From: Deltaproteobacteria bacterium
GTDB lineage: Bacteria; Desulfobacterota; Desulfarculia; Desulfarculales; Desulfarculaceae
Reading direction: 5' to 3'
Length of the DNA stretch: 64,000 nucleotides
Assembly: GCA_021811275.1 (NCBI GenBank)
Contig: JAJZPI010000002.1
Coordinates: forward strand, 1 to 64,000
The notes beneath the pieces are model-generated. The model did no database searches and was not told where the DNA came from. It was given only the letters and a program-made list of their open reading frames with translations. A program made the position numbers and the translations under genes. Below, in pieces: positions 29,686-38,764 of this stretch; within the stretch, counting starts at the first letter, position 1; every line of letters begins with the position of its first letter.

Positions 29686-32004
29686 TTGTCGATCCTCATG
29701 CTAGAAAAGCTCAACCCCTCCCGTAACTTCGGCGCCAGGCTGGTTTATTTCATAGCCGGCCTTTCCCTGGTCACGGCCCTGGCTTTTTCCCTTCTGGTGG
29801 GGGAGCGGGCCCGCCAGGACCTGACTAAATCCACCGGGGACTCCCTGGCCGAACTGGCCTTCCAGATGGTCGACAAGCTGGACCGGGGCATGTTCGAGCG
29901 CTACCGGGAGATCCAGATCATGACCACCTGGCCCCTGCTGCGCCAGGCTGACGCGGACCCGGCCCTGAAACGCGCGGTCCTGGAAAAGCTCAAGGACACC
30001 CATCCGGTGCATTCCTGGATCGCCATTACCGACGCCAAGGGGGCGGTGGTGGCGGCCACCGGGGGGCTGTTGGAGGGCCGGGACCTCTCCCACCGGCCCT
30101 GGTTCCCCGGGGCCAGGAACGGCCCCTACGTGGGCGACGTTCACGGCGCCCTCCTCCTTTCGCGCCACCTGCCCGCTCCGACGGACGGCAACCTTCGCTT
30201 CGTGGACGTGGCCGCCCCCCTGCACGATCGGGAGGGCCGCTTCATCGGAGTGCTCTGTTCCCATCTCAACTGGGAGTGGGCCAGGGAGGTGCGAAGCTCC
30301 CTGTTCCACGAGCTGCAGGGCTCCGCCGGCATCGAGGTCTTCATTCTCAACCGCAAAGGGGAAGTCATGCTGGGGCCCTCGGCTCTCGGCCAGGAGCCGC
30401 CCCCCGATCCCGGCCTGGTCGAGATGGCCAAGGCCCTGAAGGGAGGCAAGGGCTATTTCGCCAGAACTTGGCCCGACGGCCAAGTCTGCCTGACCGGACT
30501 GGCCCCTTCGTCCGGCTATCTCCAGTATCCCGGCCTGGGCTGGGTGGTGGCAGTGCGCCAGAACGTCGAAACCGCGCTGGCTCCCGCCCGTCGGCTGCAA
30601 AAGGATATTTTCAGTCTCAGCCTGACTTTGGGGCTTTTGACGGCGCTCTTGGGCTGGGCCGTGGCCCGGCGGCTCTCGCGGCCCCTGCGCTCCATCGCCG
30701 TCGCCGCCGACCAGATGCGGCAGGGGCGGACGGAACTGCGGCTCCCCACCGTCGACCGCCAGGACGAGATCGGCGTGCTGGCCCGCTCCCTGGGCGCGCT
30801 GGTCGAGTCCCTCAAACGCAGCAACGCCGAGCTGGCGGCGTCCCGCGACCTCCTGGAAGACAGGGTCCGGGAGCGCACCGCCGACCTGAGCGTGGCCAAG
30901 GACGAGCTGGAGAACGAACTGAAGCTGCGGCGCAAGGTGGAGGCCGAGCTGCGCGACAGCCAGGAAAGGCTGAACCAGGCCCAGCATCTGGCCAAACTGG
31001 GCAGCTTCGAGCAGGACCTCGCCGACGGCCGCGTTCATTTCTCCGACGAGCTGTACAACCTTCTGGGCCACCCGCCGGGGGGCGACGACCCTTCCCTGGA
31101 GGCGCTTTACCGGCGCGTTCACCCCGAGGACCTGGGCCCGCTCAAGGCCTTTTGGGACGGCCGGGAGGACGAGGCCTCCCTGAAGGTACGACTCCTGTTG
31201 GATGACGGCCAGGAGAAATATTGCCAGGCGCGGCTTTCGCGCCTGCGGGGGCCGGAAGGGACAGTCAGGGGCTGCCGCGGGGTTCTCCTGGACGCCACCG
31301 CCCGCCGGCAAGCCGAATTGCTGCGCGCCGAGGCCGAGCGCATCATGCGCCACGACCTCAAGGCCCCTTTGAACGCCATCATCAACCTGCCTCCCCTGTT
31401 GACCGACGCCGGCGGCCTCAACCCCGCCCAGGCGGAGGTGGTGGAGATGATCCAGGAGGCCGGCTTGCAGATGCTCAGCCAGATAGACGCCTCGCTGGAC
31501 ATCTACAAGATGGAGATGGGGGTCTACCAGCTGGAGCCCCTGCCCCTGGATCTGGTCGCCCTTTCCCGCCGGGTTATGCGGGAGATGGAGGGCGAGGCCC
31601 GGCGGCGGGGGGTGAAGACGGCGCTGACCCTGGACGGCCGGATGGCCGGCGAAGGGGAGTCCCTGACCGTCTCCGGGCAGGATACGCTGCTGCACGCGAT
31701 GTTGGCCAATCTGGTCAAGAACGCCGTGGAGGCCGCCCCGGCCGGCAGCCTGGTCACCGTCGATCTGGCAAGGTCCGCGGAACTCGTGGCCGCCGCCGTC
31801 CACAATCCGGGGGCGGTGCCGGAAGATGTCCGCGCACGGTTTTTCCAGAAATACGCCAGTTCCGGCAAGAAGGGCGGCATGGGGCTGGGGGCCTACTCGG
31901 CCAGGCTGATCGCCCGGGCCCACGGCGGGTCGGCCGAGTTGGAAACCTCGGAGGAGGCCGGCACCACGGTGAGGGTTTGGCTGCCCGCCGGCCCCCACCG
32001 GTAG
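29686..32004 (+). CDS. Membrane sensor histidine kinase (Cache-like sensor, HAMP, PAS)
   Basis: N-terminal TM, periplasmic Cache-like region, HAMP, H-box RHDLKAPLNAIINLPPLL, GGMGLGAYSARLIARAHGG. Confidence 0.88.
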   Translation: MSILMLEKLNPSRNFGARLVYFIAGLSLVTALAFSLLVGERARQDLTKSTGDSLAELAFQMVDKLDRGMFERYREIQIMTTWPLLRQADADPALKRAVLEKLKDTHPVHSWIAITDAKGAVVAATGGLLEGRDLSHRPWFPGARNGPYVGDVHGALLLSRHLPAPTDGNLRFVDVAAPLHDREGRFIGVLCSHLNWEWAREVRSSLFHELQGSAGIEVFILNRKGEVMLGPSALGQEPPPDPGLVEMAKALKGGKGYFARTWPDGQVCLTGLAPSSGYLQYPGLGWVVAVRQNVETALAPARRLQKDIFSLSLTLGLLTALLGWAVARRLSRPLRSIAVAADQMRQGRTELRLPTVDRQDEIGVLARSLGALVESLKRSNAELAASRDLLEDRVRERTADLSVAKDELENELKLRRKVEAELRDSQERLNQAQHLAKLGSFEQDLADGRVHFSDELYNLLGHPPGGDDPSLEALYRRVHPEDLGPLKAFWDGREDEASLKVRLLLDDGQEKYCQARLSRLRGPEGTVRGCRGVLLDATARRQAELLRAEAERIMRHDLKAPLNAIINLPPLLTDAGGLNPAQAEVVEMIQEAGLQMLSQIDASLDIYKMEMGVYQLEPLPLDLVALSRRVMREMEGEARRRGVKTALTLDGRMAGEGESLTVSGQDTLLHAMLANLVKNAVEAAPAGSLVTVDLARSAELVAAAVHNPGAVPEDVRARFFQKYASSGKKGGMGLGAYSARLIARAHGGSAELETSEEAGTTVRVWLPAGPHR

Positions 32005-32035
32005 GGATCGGAGGGCGTTTACCGGGCCGCCAAGG

Positions 32036-32076
32036 CAAAGGGGCTAGGCGTTTCCGCCTAACCCCTTGTTTTCTTT
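32036..32076 (+). terminator. Rho-independent terminator after the kinase gene
   Basis: AAGGGGCTAGGCG-tttc-CGCCTAACCCCTT followed by GTTTTCTTT. Confidence 0.7.
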
Positions 32077-32152
32077 GGTGGAGCTGATGGGGATCGAACC
32101 CACGACCTCATGACTGCCAGTCATGCGCTCTCCCAAGCTGAGCTACAGCCCC
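32076..32152 (-). tRNA. tRNA-Ala (anticodon GGC)
   Basis: Cloverleaf GGGGCTG..CAGCTCC-ACCA, anticodon loop CTGGCAG, T-loop GTGGGTTCGATCCCCAT. Confidence 0.96.
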
Positions 32153-32251
32153 GAGCACAACTTTCTTATCAGAGGCCCGCCGGGTTGTCAACGCTCGCCA
32201 GGGGAAAAAGGTCCCCGGGACCGCAAGGTTGGTTGACCGGGGACCCGGCTC

Positions 32252-34066
32252 GTGCTACAAGCCAAAATACCCGAAGTTGGGTGGTGTTACATGGATTTCC
32301 CCGAGCGGGCCTTCAGCCAGGTAGTTCACAACGATCTTCCCCTCTGGGAAAGGTGCGTGGCCTCGCCCCAGGGCCAACCCACCCTGGAAGATATCCTCAA
32401 GGTCCAGGAATTCCTGCATATCGAATCGGGGCTCCTCCATCCCTACGGCCCCGATTACCCCCTGGTGGAGCCCCGGGAGCTAACCCCGACCTTCGACGCC
32501 GCCCTGATCGAGTACAAGCACCTGCCGGCCTTCAGCATGGTGATCCTGGACCGCCCCTTGAGCTTTCAGGACGAAGGCTTCCAGTTCGACCTGCTCGTGC
32601 CCGAGGGCCAGCCCTCCGACCCCGGCAAGGCCGCCTACAACCGCCAGGTCATGCGCGAGCGCCTGCCCCGCAACCTTATCCCCGAGTTCGACCAGTCCAT
32701 GGGCCGCAAGGCCATGACCAACTTCAGCCGCTACGCCCTGCTCCTGCCCTTCCTGTTCAAGATGGACCGCGGCCACGTCATGGCCCGCGATGAGAGCGGG
32801 CGCTTCCACCTGGCCGGGGTCTTCGCCTCCTTCCCCTCGGACCTGGATGGCGAGATCAAGCGTTTCGGCCGGCATATCGGCAAGTTCGTCCCCGGGGACA
32901 ACGAGACCTACGCCAACAACCGCCGCTGGGTCTACCGCTTCCTCATGGAGCAGCTGGGCTTCCCCATCTGCGGCGAACGCCACACCAGCGCCGCCCTCTT
33001 CGCCCGCCGGCTCATGCGCCGGGGCGAGCGTTTCGTGGTCAAGGTGCTCGGCAACAGCGACCGCACCATCACCACCCTCACCAGCCTGGGGGCCCGCCGG
33101 GGGCTGCCCAGGGTGGAGAAGGTGGCCTTGGTGGCGGCGGTGGGCCTGCGCAAGGAGGCCGAGGCCAAGCTGCGCGAGGAGGGCTATTTCATCGATCCCA
33201 AGCGCAAGGCCGTGATCCTGCGCGTCCACTACGCCCAGCACCTCTACCACCCCGACAACGTGCTGGAGGACCGCGCCATGTCCGTCCTGCGCCAGGAGAT
33301 CATACACCCCCGCAACGGGAAGCTCCTGGAGATGGACGTGCTGGGCTTGAGCTACGACCGCCTCCTGGCCCTGCAGGACATCGTGCGCGGCGAGTTCCAG
33401 GGAACCATCGTCTATCACGGCCGCGAACGGGTCGAAGGCACCGCCGACGTCAAAAGCCGGCTAAAGTTCCTCTCGGCCTGGCTCAACAAGCATCGCCTGA
33501 TCCTGGCCGACTACTCCCCGGACCACTTCGAGCGCCTGCTCAGGCTCATGGCCTCCTTCCTGGACGACCCGGCCCAGGACGAGGAACTGGCCCGCCAGCC
33601 CGAGCTGCGGCAGGAGGTGGTCAAGACCATGGCCACCCTGCGCCTGAACCACCGCCTGCGCCTGCTGGAAAAGCTGGTGCAGAACCGCGCCGACGCCAGC
33701 GGGCGCAAGCTCCAGCTGGCCCATATCCTCATCATCCTGGTGCACGTGCTTTCTCAGGAGGGCGAGGAAATGGCGGCCGAGCACCCCCGCTCCCTGCGCA
33801 AGCTCTTGCGCATCTGCCGCAAGCAGCTGGCCGACCGCACCCTGCGCCGGCTGCTGGTGGCCAAGGCCCTCCGCTCCAGTTACGAGCGCGAGGTGATCAG
33901 CGAGGCCAAGATGCTCATCCACATGGTCGAGGATATGGAAGCCAAGCTGGCGGCCTTGCTGAAAACCGAGGGCCGGCCGGCCGGCGAGCACCATCCCGCC
34001 CCAGCCAAATCCGCCGAGGCCAAGCCGGCCGAGGAACAGCCCCCCGGCCGTCCGGCCGTCATTTGA
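32252..34066 (+). CDS. Large protein of unknown function (up to 604 aa)
   Basis: Long ORF with coding-like composition; 4-bp overlap with moaA; no domain recognised. Start uncertain (ATG also at 32291). Confidence 0.8.
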   Translation: MLQAKIPEVGWCYMDFPERAFSQVVHNDLPLWERCVASPQGQPTLEDILKVQEFLHIESGLLHPYGPDYPLVEPRELTPTFDAALIEYKHLPAFSMVILDRPLSFQDEGFQFDLLVPEGQPSDPGKAAYNRQVMRERLPRNLIPEFDQSMGRKAMTNFSRYALLLPFLFKMDRGHVMARDESGRFHLAGVFASFPSDLDGEIKRFGRHIGKFVPGDNETYANNRRWVYRFLMEQLGFPICGERHTSAALFARRLMRRGERFVVKVLGNSDRTITTLTSLGARRGLPRVEKVALVAAVGLRKEAEAKLREEGYFIDPKRKAVILRVHYAQHLYHPDNVLEDRAMSVLRQEIIHPRNGKLLEMDVLGLSYDRLLALQDIVRGEFQGTIVYHGRERVEGTADVKSRLKFLSAWLNKHRLILADYSPDHFERLLRLMASFLDDPAQDEELARQPELRQEVVKTMATLRLNHRLRLLEKLVQNRADASGRKLQLAHILIILVHVLSQEGEEMAAEHPRSLRKLLRICRKQLADRTLRRLLVAKALRSSYEREVISEAKMLIHMVEDMEAKLAALLKTEGRPAGEHHPAPAKSAEAKPAEEQPPGRPAVI

Positions 34067-35142
34067 CGCTGCGGCCCGCCGGGGCTACACTTCCTTCAGC
34101 CATGCGAGAACCACTTCCCAGCGCCGGCCCGCCGCCCGGGCTCCTGATCGACCGCTTCGGGCGGCGCCTGCACTACCTGCGCTTGTCCATAACCGACCGC
34201 TGCAACCTGAGCTGCCTCTACTGCATGCCCAGCCAGGGCATGGCCAAGCTCCCCCACGAGGAAGTGCTCTCCCTGGAGGAGCTGGCCCGGGTGGCCCGCG
34301 TGGCCGTCTCCCTGGGCGTGGACAAGATCAGACTCACCGGCGGCGAGCCCCTGGTGCGCCGCAACCTGGCCTCGCTTTTGGCCGAGCTGGACGCCCTCAA
34401 GCCCCGGCCCGACCTGCGCCTGACCACCAACGGCCTGCTCCTGGCCGACAACCTGGACCTGCTCGTGGCCCACGGCGTCTCCACGGTCAATGTTAGCCTG
34501 GACACACTCAAGCCCGAGCGCTACGGCCCCATCACCGGGCTGGGCGCCGAGGAAGGCCGTCGCGCCTTCGCCCGGGTCTGGGAAGGCATCGAGGCCGCCC
34601 TGGCCGGAGGCAAGCTGGCGGTCAAGATCAACGCCGTGCTCCTGGCCGGGGTCAACGACGACGAGGCCCGCGACTTCGCTCGGCTCACCCTGGATCGGCC
34701 CCTGGCCGTGCGCTTCATCGAATACATGCCCGTGGGCCGGCGCACCCCCTTCCAGGCCCAGCGCTTCCTGCCCGCCGAGGAAATGCTCCAGGACCTGCGC
34801 GGCATGGGCAACCTGGTTCCCCTGCCCGCCCGCCCAGGCGACGGACCCGCCCAGCGCTACAAACTGGAGAACGCGGCCGGCGAGCTGGGGGTTATCACCG
34901 CGCTCACCAGCCACTTCTGCGCCGCCTGCAACCGTTTGCGTCTCTCTGCCGAGGGCCAGCTCGTCCCCTGCCTCTTCTCCGACCAGACCCTGGATATCAA
35001 ATCTCTCCTGCGCGGCGAGGCCGATGACGCCAAGCTGGCCGAGGCCATGCTCGCCGCCGCCGCCGCCAAGCCCGAGCACCACCAGCAAAACGCCAACAGC
35101 CACCGCTCCGCCGGCTGCCAGATGTCCCGCCTCGGCGGCTAG
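34063..35142 (+). CDS. moaA: GTP 3',8-cyclase MoaA (radical SAM)
   Basis: FGRRLHYLRLSITDRCNLSCLYCMP; KIRLTGGEPLVRRNL; C-terminal HFCAACNRLRLSAEGQLVPCLFSDQTLDIK and MSRLGG. Confidence 0.97.
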   Translation: MTLRPAGATLPSAMREPLPSAGPPPGLLIDRFGRRLHYLRLSITDRCNLSCLYCMPSQGMAKLPHEEVLSLEELARVARVAVSLGVDKIRLTGGEPLVRRNLASLLAELDALKPRPDLRLTTNGLLLADNLDLLVAHGVSTVNVSLDTLKPERYGPITGLGAEEGRRAFARVWEGIEAALAGGKLAVKINAVLLAGVNDDEARDFARLTLDRPLAVRFIEYMPVGRRTPFQAQRFLPAEEMLQDLRGMGNLVPLPARPGDGPAQRYKLENAAGELGVITALTSHFCAACNRLRLSAEGQLVPCLFSDQTLDIKSLLRGEADDAKLAEAMLAAAAAKPEHHQQNANSHRSAGCQMSRLGG

Positions 35143-35422
35143 CCGGGTGCCCCGGCGGGCGTAACGGGCCGGGGAGGCCGTGCTGGGGGCGAACCTGGCG
35201 CGCTACCGTTCAACGCTGGCTGGGGCTCATGAAGGGTTGGCCGGCGTCAGGATAACCCGCCTTGCGGCACAGGCCTTATACCAAGTCGCACCTATGACAG
35301 GCACGCGTTGGTCAAGGGTTCATTTTTCACGGCTAACGGTTTTGATTATGTAGGGAGCTCGTCGCCAAGCATTTATTCGTGCTCGCGGATAGGCGGCGCA
35401 GTGTTACGCATACGATAATAGC

Positions 35423-35656
35423 AATACGCGATCAAAACCATCCATGGCCTTGATCGCCGGTCAGCGGGGCCAAAGCGTGGTCCGACCCCACAAGGCAAGC
35501 CTTGTGGGGACCCAGGTTTTGCCCTGCCTCGCGATCGCTTGCGCCCTTGGCGGGCCATCCCCGGGGCCCCCAGCCAACTTGCCGGCTGGGGTGAGCCTTG
35601 GCCCGCATGCCAAATCAGCGTTCAAGGTTATCCTTTGAACGCTGATTGGTATCAGG
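35423..35656. repeat. Family-1 composite repeat, full length, inverted orientation relative to 13586-13791
   Basis: Reverse complement aligns module by module to the 13586 copy (TTGGCATGCGGGCCAAGGCTCACCCC shared); extra hairpin CCCCACAAGGCaaGCCTTGTGGGG inserted. Confidence 0.85.
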
Positions 35657-36875
35657 CGGTATCCTTCCCGGCCTCGCCGGCGTTGGCGTAGCCAAGCCGC
35701 TTGAGCACCGCGTCCAGAAGCTTGACGGCTTCGGGGAAGGCGGGCTTGAGCTTCAGGGACAGGGACAGCTGTTCGGCCGCGCACTGGAAGTCGCCCATCT
35801 CCCAATAGCAGCGGGCCATGTTGTAGAGCAGATTCTCGTCCTCGGGGTGGAAGGTGAGCGCCTTCTGGTAGAGATTCAGGGCCAGCTCGTAGTTGCCCTG
35901 GCGGCGGTAGGCCATGCCCAGGTGGTTGTAGACGTGGGCCAGCTCGGGGTCCAGGGCCAGGGCCTTTTGGTAAAACTCCACCGCCTCGTCTACGTAGCCG
36001 GCCTTTGAAAGGGCGTCGCCGATCTTGGCCGGCAGGCGGGGGTTGGCGGGGTCGGCCCGGCAAGCCTCGCCGAACAGGCCCATGGCCTCCTGCAGGCGCA
36101 TCAGCTCCAATTCCAGCTCGCCCATGAAGAAATAGATGCTGGAGCGGGCCTGTCCGGCGGCGGTCAGCTTCTTGGCGGCGCCCACCGCCCCGGCCAGGAC
36201 CTTCAGGGCCTCCTCCAGCCTGCCCACGGCCTGATAGACCTCGGCCAGGCCCAGAAAGGCGCGCAGGCTGGAGGGGTGGGCCTTGAGGGTGGCCAGGAAG
36301 ACTTCCTCGGCGCCCGCGAAATCGCCCTTGTCCTTGAGCAGCTTGCCCAGGCTGAGCTGGGCCTCTTCCTCGGCCTTGACGGAGATGGCCAGGCGGTAGG
36401 CCTTTTCGGCCGCGTCCAGGTCGCCACGGCGCATGGCCTGGCGGGCGCTGCCGATCTGCTCGAGGTAGGTCTCCTCCTTTTCGTCGACATAGGGAGCCAG
36501 CGCCGCCTCCACCGCTTGGCGCAGGTCGCTGGCCTCCAGGGGCAACAGCACCACCCCGGCGGGTTCGACCGACTTGGCCTGCCCGACGGTTTCCTGATCC
36601 CGGCGGTCGACGGTCAGTATCACCGGCAGTCCCTTTAAGCGCTCGTCGGAACCCATCATGGCCAAAAGCTGGAAGCCGGAGATGGGCTGCTGCTTGGCCG
36701 CGCAGATCACCAGGTGCAGCCTTTTGCCGGCCAGGAGCCGGTTGGCCTCATCGACCGAACGCACCCGCCAGACCCGATAGAAGTGAAAGGGCTCCAGCGC
36801 CGCGTCGAGGGTGTCCAGGGCGGTGGAAATGGGGTCGACGAGGAGGACGTTCATGCGGCGGTAACTGAGCTTCAA
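35652..36875 (-). CDS. TPR-repeat protein with N-terminal degenerate response-regulator receiver domain
   Basis: MNVLLVDPISTALDTLD...LHLVICAAKQQPISGFQLL receiver-like fold, then multiple TPRs. Confidence 0.82.
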   Translation of the reverse strand: MKLSYRRMNVLLVDPISTALDTLDAALEPFHFYRVWRVRSVDEANRLLAGKRLHLVICAAKQQPISGFQLLAMMGSDERLKGLPVILTVDRRDQETVGQAKSVEPAGVVLLPLEASDLRQAVEAALAPYVDEKEETYLEQIGSARQAMRRGDLDAAEKAYRLAISVKAEEEAQLSLGKLLKDKGDFAGAEEVFLATLKAHPSSLRAFLGLAEVYQAVGRLEEALKVLAGAVGAAKKLTAAGQARSSIYFFMGELELELMRLQEAMGLFGEACRADPANPRLPAKIGDALSKAGYVDEAVEFYQKALALDPELAHVYNHLGMAYRRQGNYELALNLYQKALTFHPEDENLLYNMARCYWEMGDFQCAAEQLSLSLKLKPAFPEAVKLLDAVLKRLGYANAGEAGKDTA

Positions 36876-37287
36876 GAGCCCTCCCGGGGTTTCGGGTATC
36901 CCATTTCCCTATAATACACGCCGAGGCGCCAAGGCAAGGGGGCTAGGTTGGACGTCGCCCGCCGCCGTCGAGGCGCTTGACCCCGCCGCCACTCTGTCCG
37001 TATCCTAATAGTCAGGGCACACGCAGCGCCCTTAATTCGGCTTCCGCACGGAGGAGCCATGACCTGTCCGGCCCACGGACGGACTTCAGCCTTCTCTCCA
37101 AGCCCCTGTCCGCGCAGCCTTCCACCCTGCCCGGCCGGCCCCGGCCCCAGCCGGCCTCCCCGGCCGGGCATAGCCATTGATCCGGCCAGCCCGCCCCGGT
37201 CCTTTCGCGAGGCCGGGGCTGTCCGTTCCCACCGCCGGTCCCCGACCATCACGGGAGGGCGACCCCAGAGCAACGGAGGAAAAAGGC

Positions 37288-38415
37288 ATGCTTGACCCCG
37301 GTGAACTGCTTAGCCTGGCGGAAAAGAACACCCGGCCCCACCCCACCTTAAGCCTGTACCTGGCCCTGGACCAATCGCGCGAGGCCAGGCTTCTCTCGCT
37401 GGGCCAGATGGTCCGGCGGCAGGAGCAGAAGATGGCCGAGAGCGGCCAGGCCGAGGCCTGGAAAGCCCTGGCCGCCGACCTGGAGAGATCCACCCGGCTG
37501 GTGGAGGAACTGCCCACCGGACCCCACAAGGGACTGGCCTTGTTCGCCTGCGCGGGCCAGAACCTCTTCGCCTCCTACACCCTGCCCCTGAGCGTGCCCA
37601 ACCTGTTGGAAGTGGGCGCCGTCCCCTATATCCGCCCCCTGACCGCCCTGCTCAGCGACCACCGCCGCACCCTGGTGGCCGTGCTGGACCGGCGACGGGC
37701 CCGCTTCCTGGAGGGCTACCTGGGCGGCCTGCAGGAGTTGGAGGACCTGGCGCTCGCCAACGACGCGGCCCCTCCCGAGCGCGACGGCGACCAGGGCCGG
37801 GCCGGCGACAGCAGCCTGAACCGCCGGGCCGAGGAGGCCCTGACCCGCTATCTCAAGCAGGTGGCGGCCACCCTCATGAGCGAATTCAAGACCCGGAAGG
37901 CCCAGGAGATTCTGGTGGGCGGCTCCAAGGCGGCGGTGGAGGCCCTGCTGGGCCAGTTGCACCCCTACCTGGCCCCCAAGCTGGGGGCGAGCTTCATCTG
38001 CGAGTCCGGGGCCTCCCTGCGCCAACTGGGCGAGGAGGTGGCCCGGGCCCAGGCCGAGGCGGCGCGTCAGCGTCAGGCCAAGCTCCTGGACAAGCTGGGC
38101 GAGAGCCTGGGCAGCCGGGGCCAGGCCGCTCCGGGGCTCATGGAGACCCTGGCCGCCCTGCACGAGGGCAGGGTGCACACCCTGTTCGTGCGCCGGGGCT
38201 TCACCCACCCCGGCGGCTTCTGCGCGGACTGCGGCCGTCTGCGCGACCAGGCCGGGGCCTGTCCCCTGTGCAAGACCGAGATGACGCCGGTTGAGGATGT
38301 GGTCAACTTGGCCGTGGCCCGGGCCCTGGATTCCGGCGCGGCCCTGGTGCAAGTGGAGGGCGACTCCATCCTGGACAAGATGGGGGGCGTGGCCGCGCTC
38401 ATGCGCTACGCTTAA
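37288..38415 (+). CDS. eRF1-like (baeRF-type) protein with Zn-ribbon insert
   Basis: HPTLSLYLALDQSREARL; NRRAEEALTRYLKQVAATL; CADCGRLRDQAGACPLCKTEM; C-terminal DKMGGVAALMRYA resembling eRF1 GGIxAxLRY. Confidence 0.75.
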   Translation: MLDPGELLSLAEKNTRPHPTLSLYLALDQSREARLLSLGQMVRRQEQKMAESGQAEAWKALAADLERSTRLVEELPTGPHKGLALFACAGQNLFASYTLPLSVPNLLEVGAVPYIRPLTALLSDHRRTLVAVLDRRRARFLEGYLGGLQELEDLALANDAAPPERDGDQGRAGDSSLNRRAEEALTRYLKQVAATLMSEFKTRKAQEILVGGSKAAVEALLGQLHPYLAPKLGASFICESGASLRQLGEEVARAQAEAARQRQAKLLDKLGESLGSRGQAAPGLMETLAALHEGRVHTLFVRRGFTHPGGFCADCGRLRDQAGACPLCKTEMTPVEDVVNLAVARALDSGAALVQVEGDSILDKMGGVAALMRYA

Positions 38416-38430
38416 CTTATTGCGCGCCAA

Positions 38431-38470
38431 GCCGCCAGGGCGGGGAAGCCCCCGCCCTGGCGGCGTTTTC
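38431..38470 (+). terminator. Rho-independent terminator
   Basis: 15-bp stem GCCGCCAGGGCGGGG-aagc-CCCCGCCCTGGCGGC then GTTTTC. Confidence 0.8.
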
Positions 38471-38544
38471 GGACTCGGCGAAGGACCCGGTTCCTGGCTC
38501 CGCCGGGGCCATGGCCCTAAAAGGAAGAAGACGCGGAAGGCGGG

Positions 38545-38572
38545 TTACGCTTGCGCTAACCCGCCCTACATT
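38545..38572. repeat. GGCGGGTTACGC..GCTAACCCGCC intergenic hairpin
   Basis: GGCGGGTTacgcttgcgctAACCCGCC; similar unit at 55489-55515. Confidence 0.65.
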
Positions 38573-38764
38573 TTCCCGGCTTCTCCACCGAACAAGCCCT
38601 GCGAAAGCGCGCGAGGCAAGGGAGCGATACGCCGCCCGCGAGCGGCCATGTTTGGCAACAACCAGGAGCGGGAGCGTATGAGGCCGGCCCGAAGGATGGT
38701 TTCACCGACCCGCCTTGGCGCCCGCGGCACGCGGGCGACTCGCTTTAGCCACGGCGTTACGCCG

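Noticed and set aside
34063-35142. Riboswitch (e.g. Moco) upstream of moaA
   Set aside because: moaA overlaps the preceding gene by 4 bp, leaving no leader.
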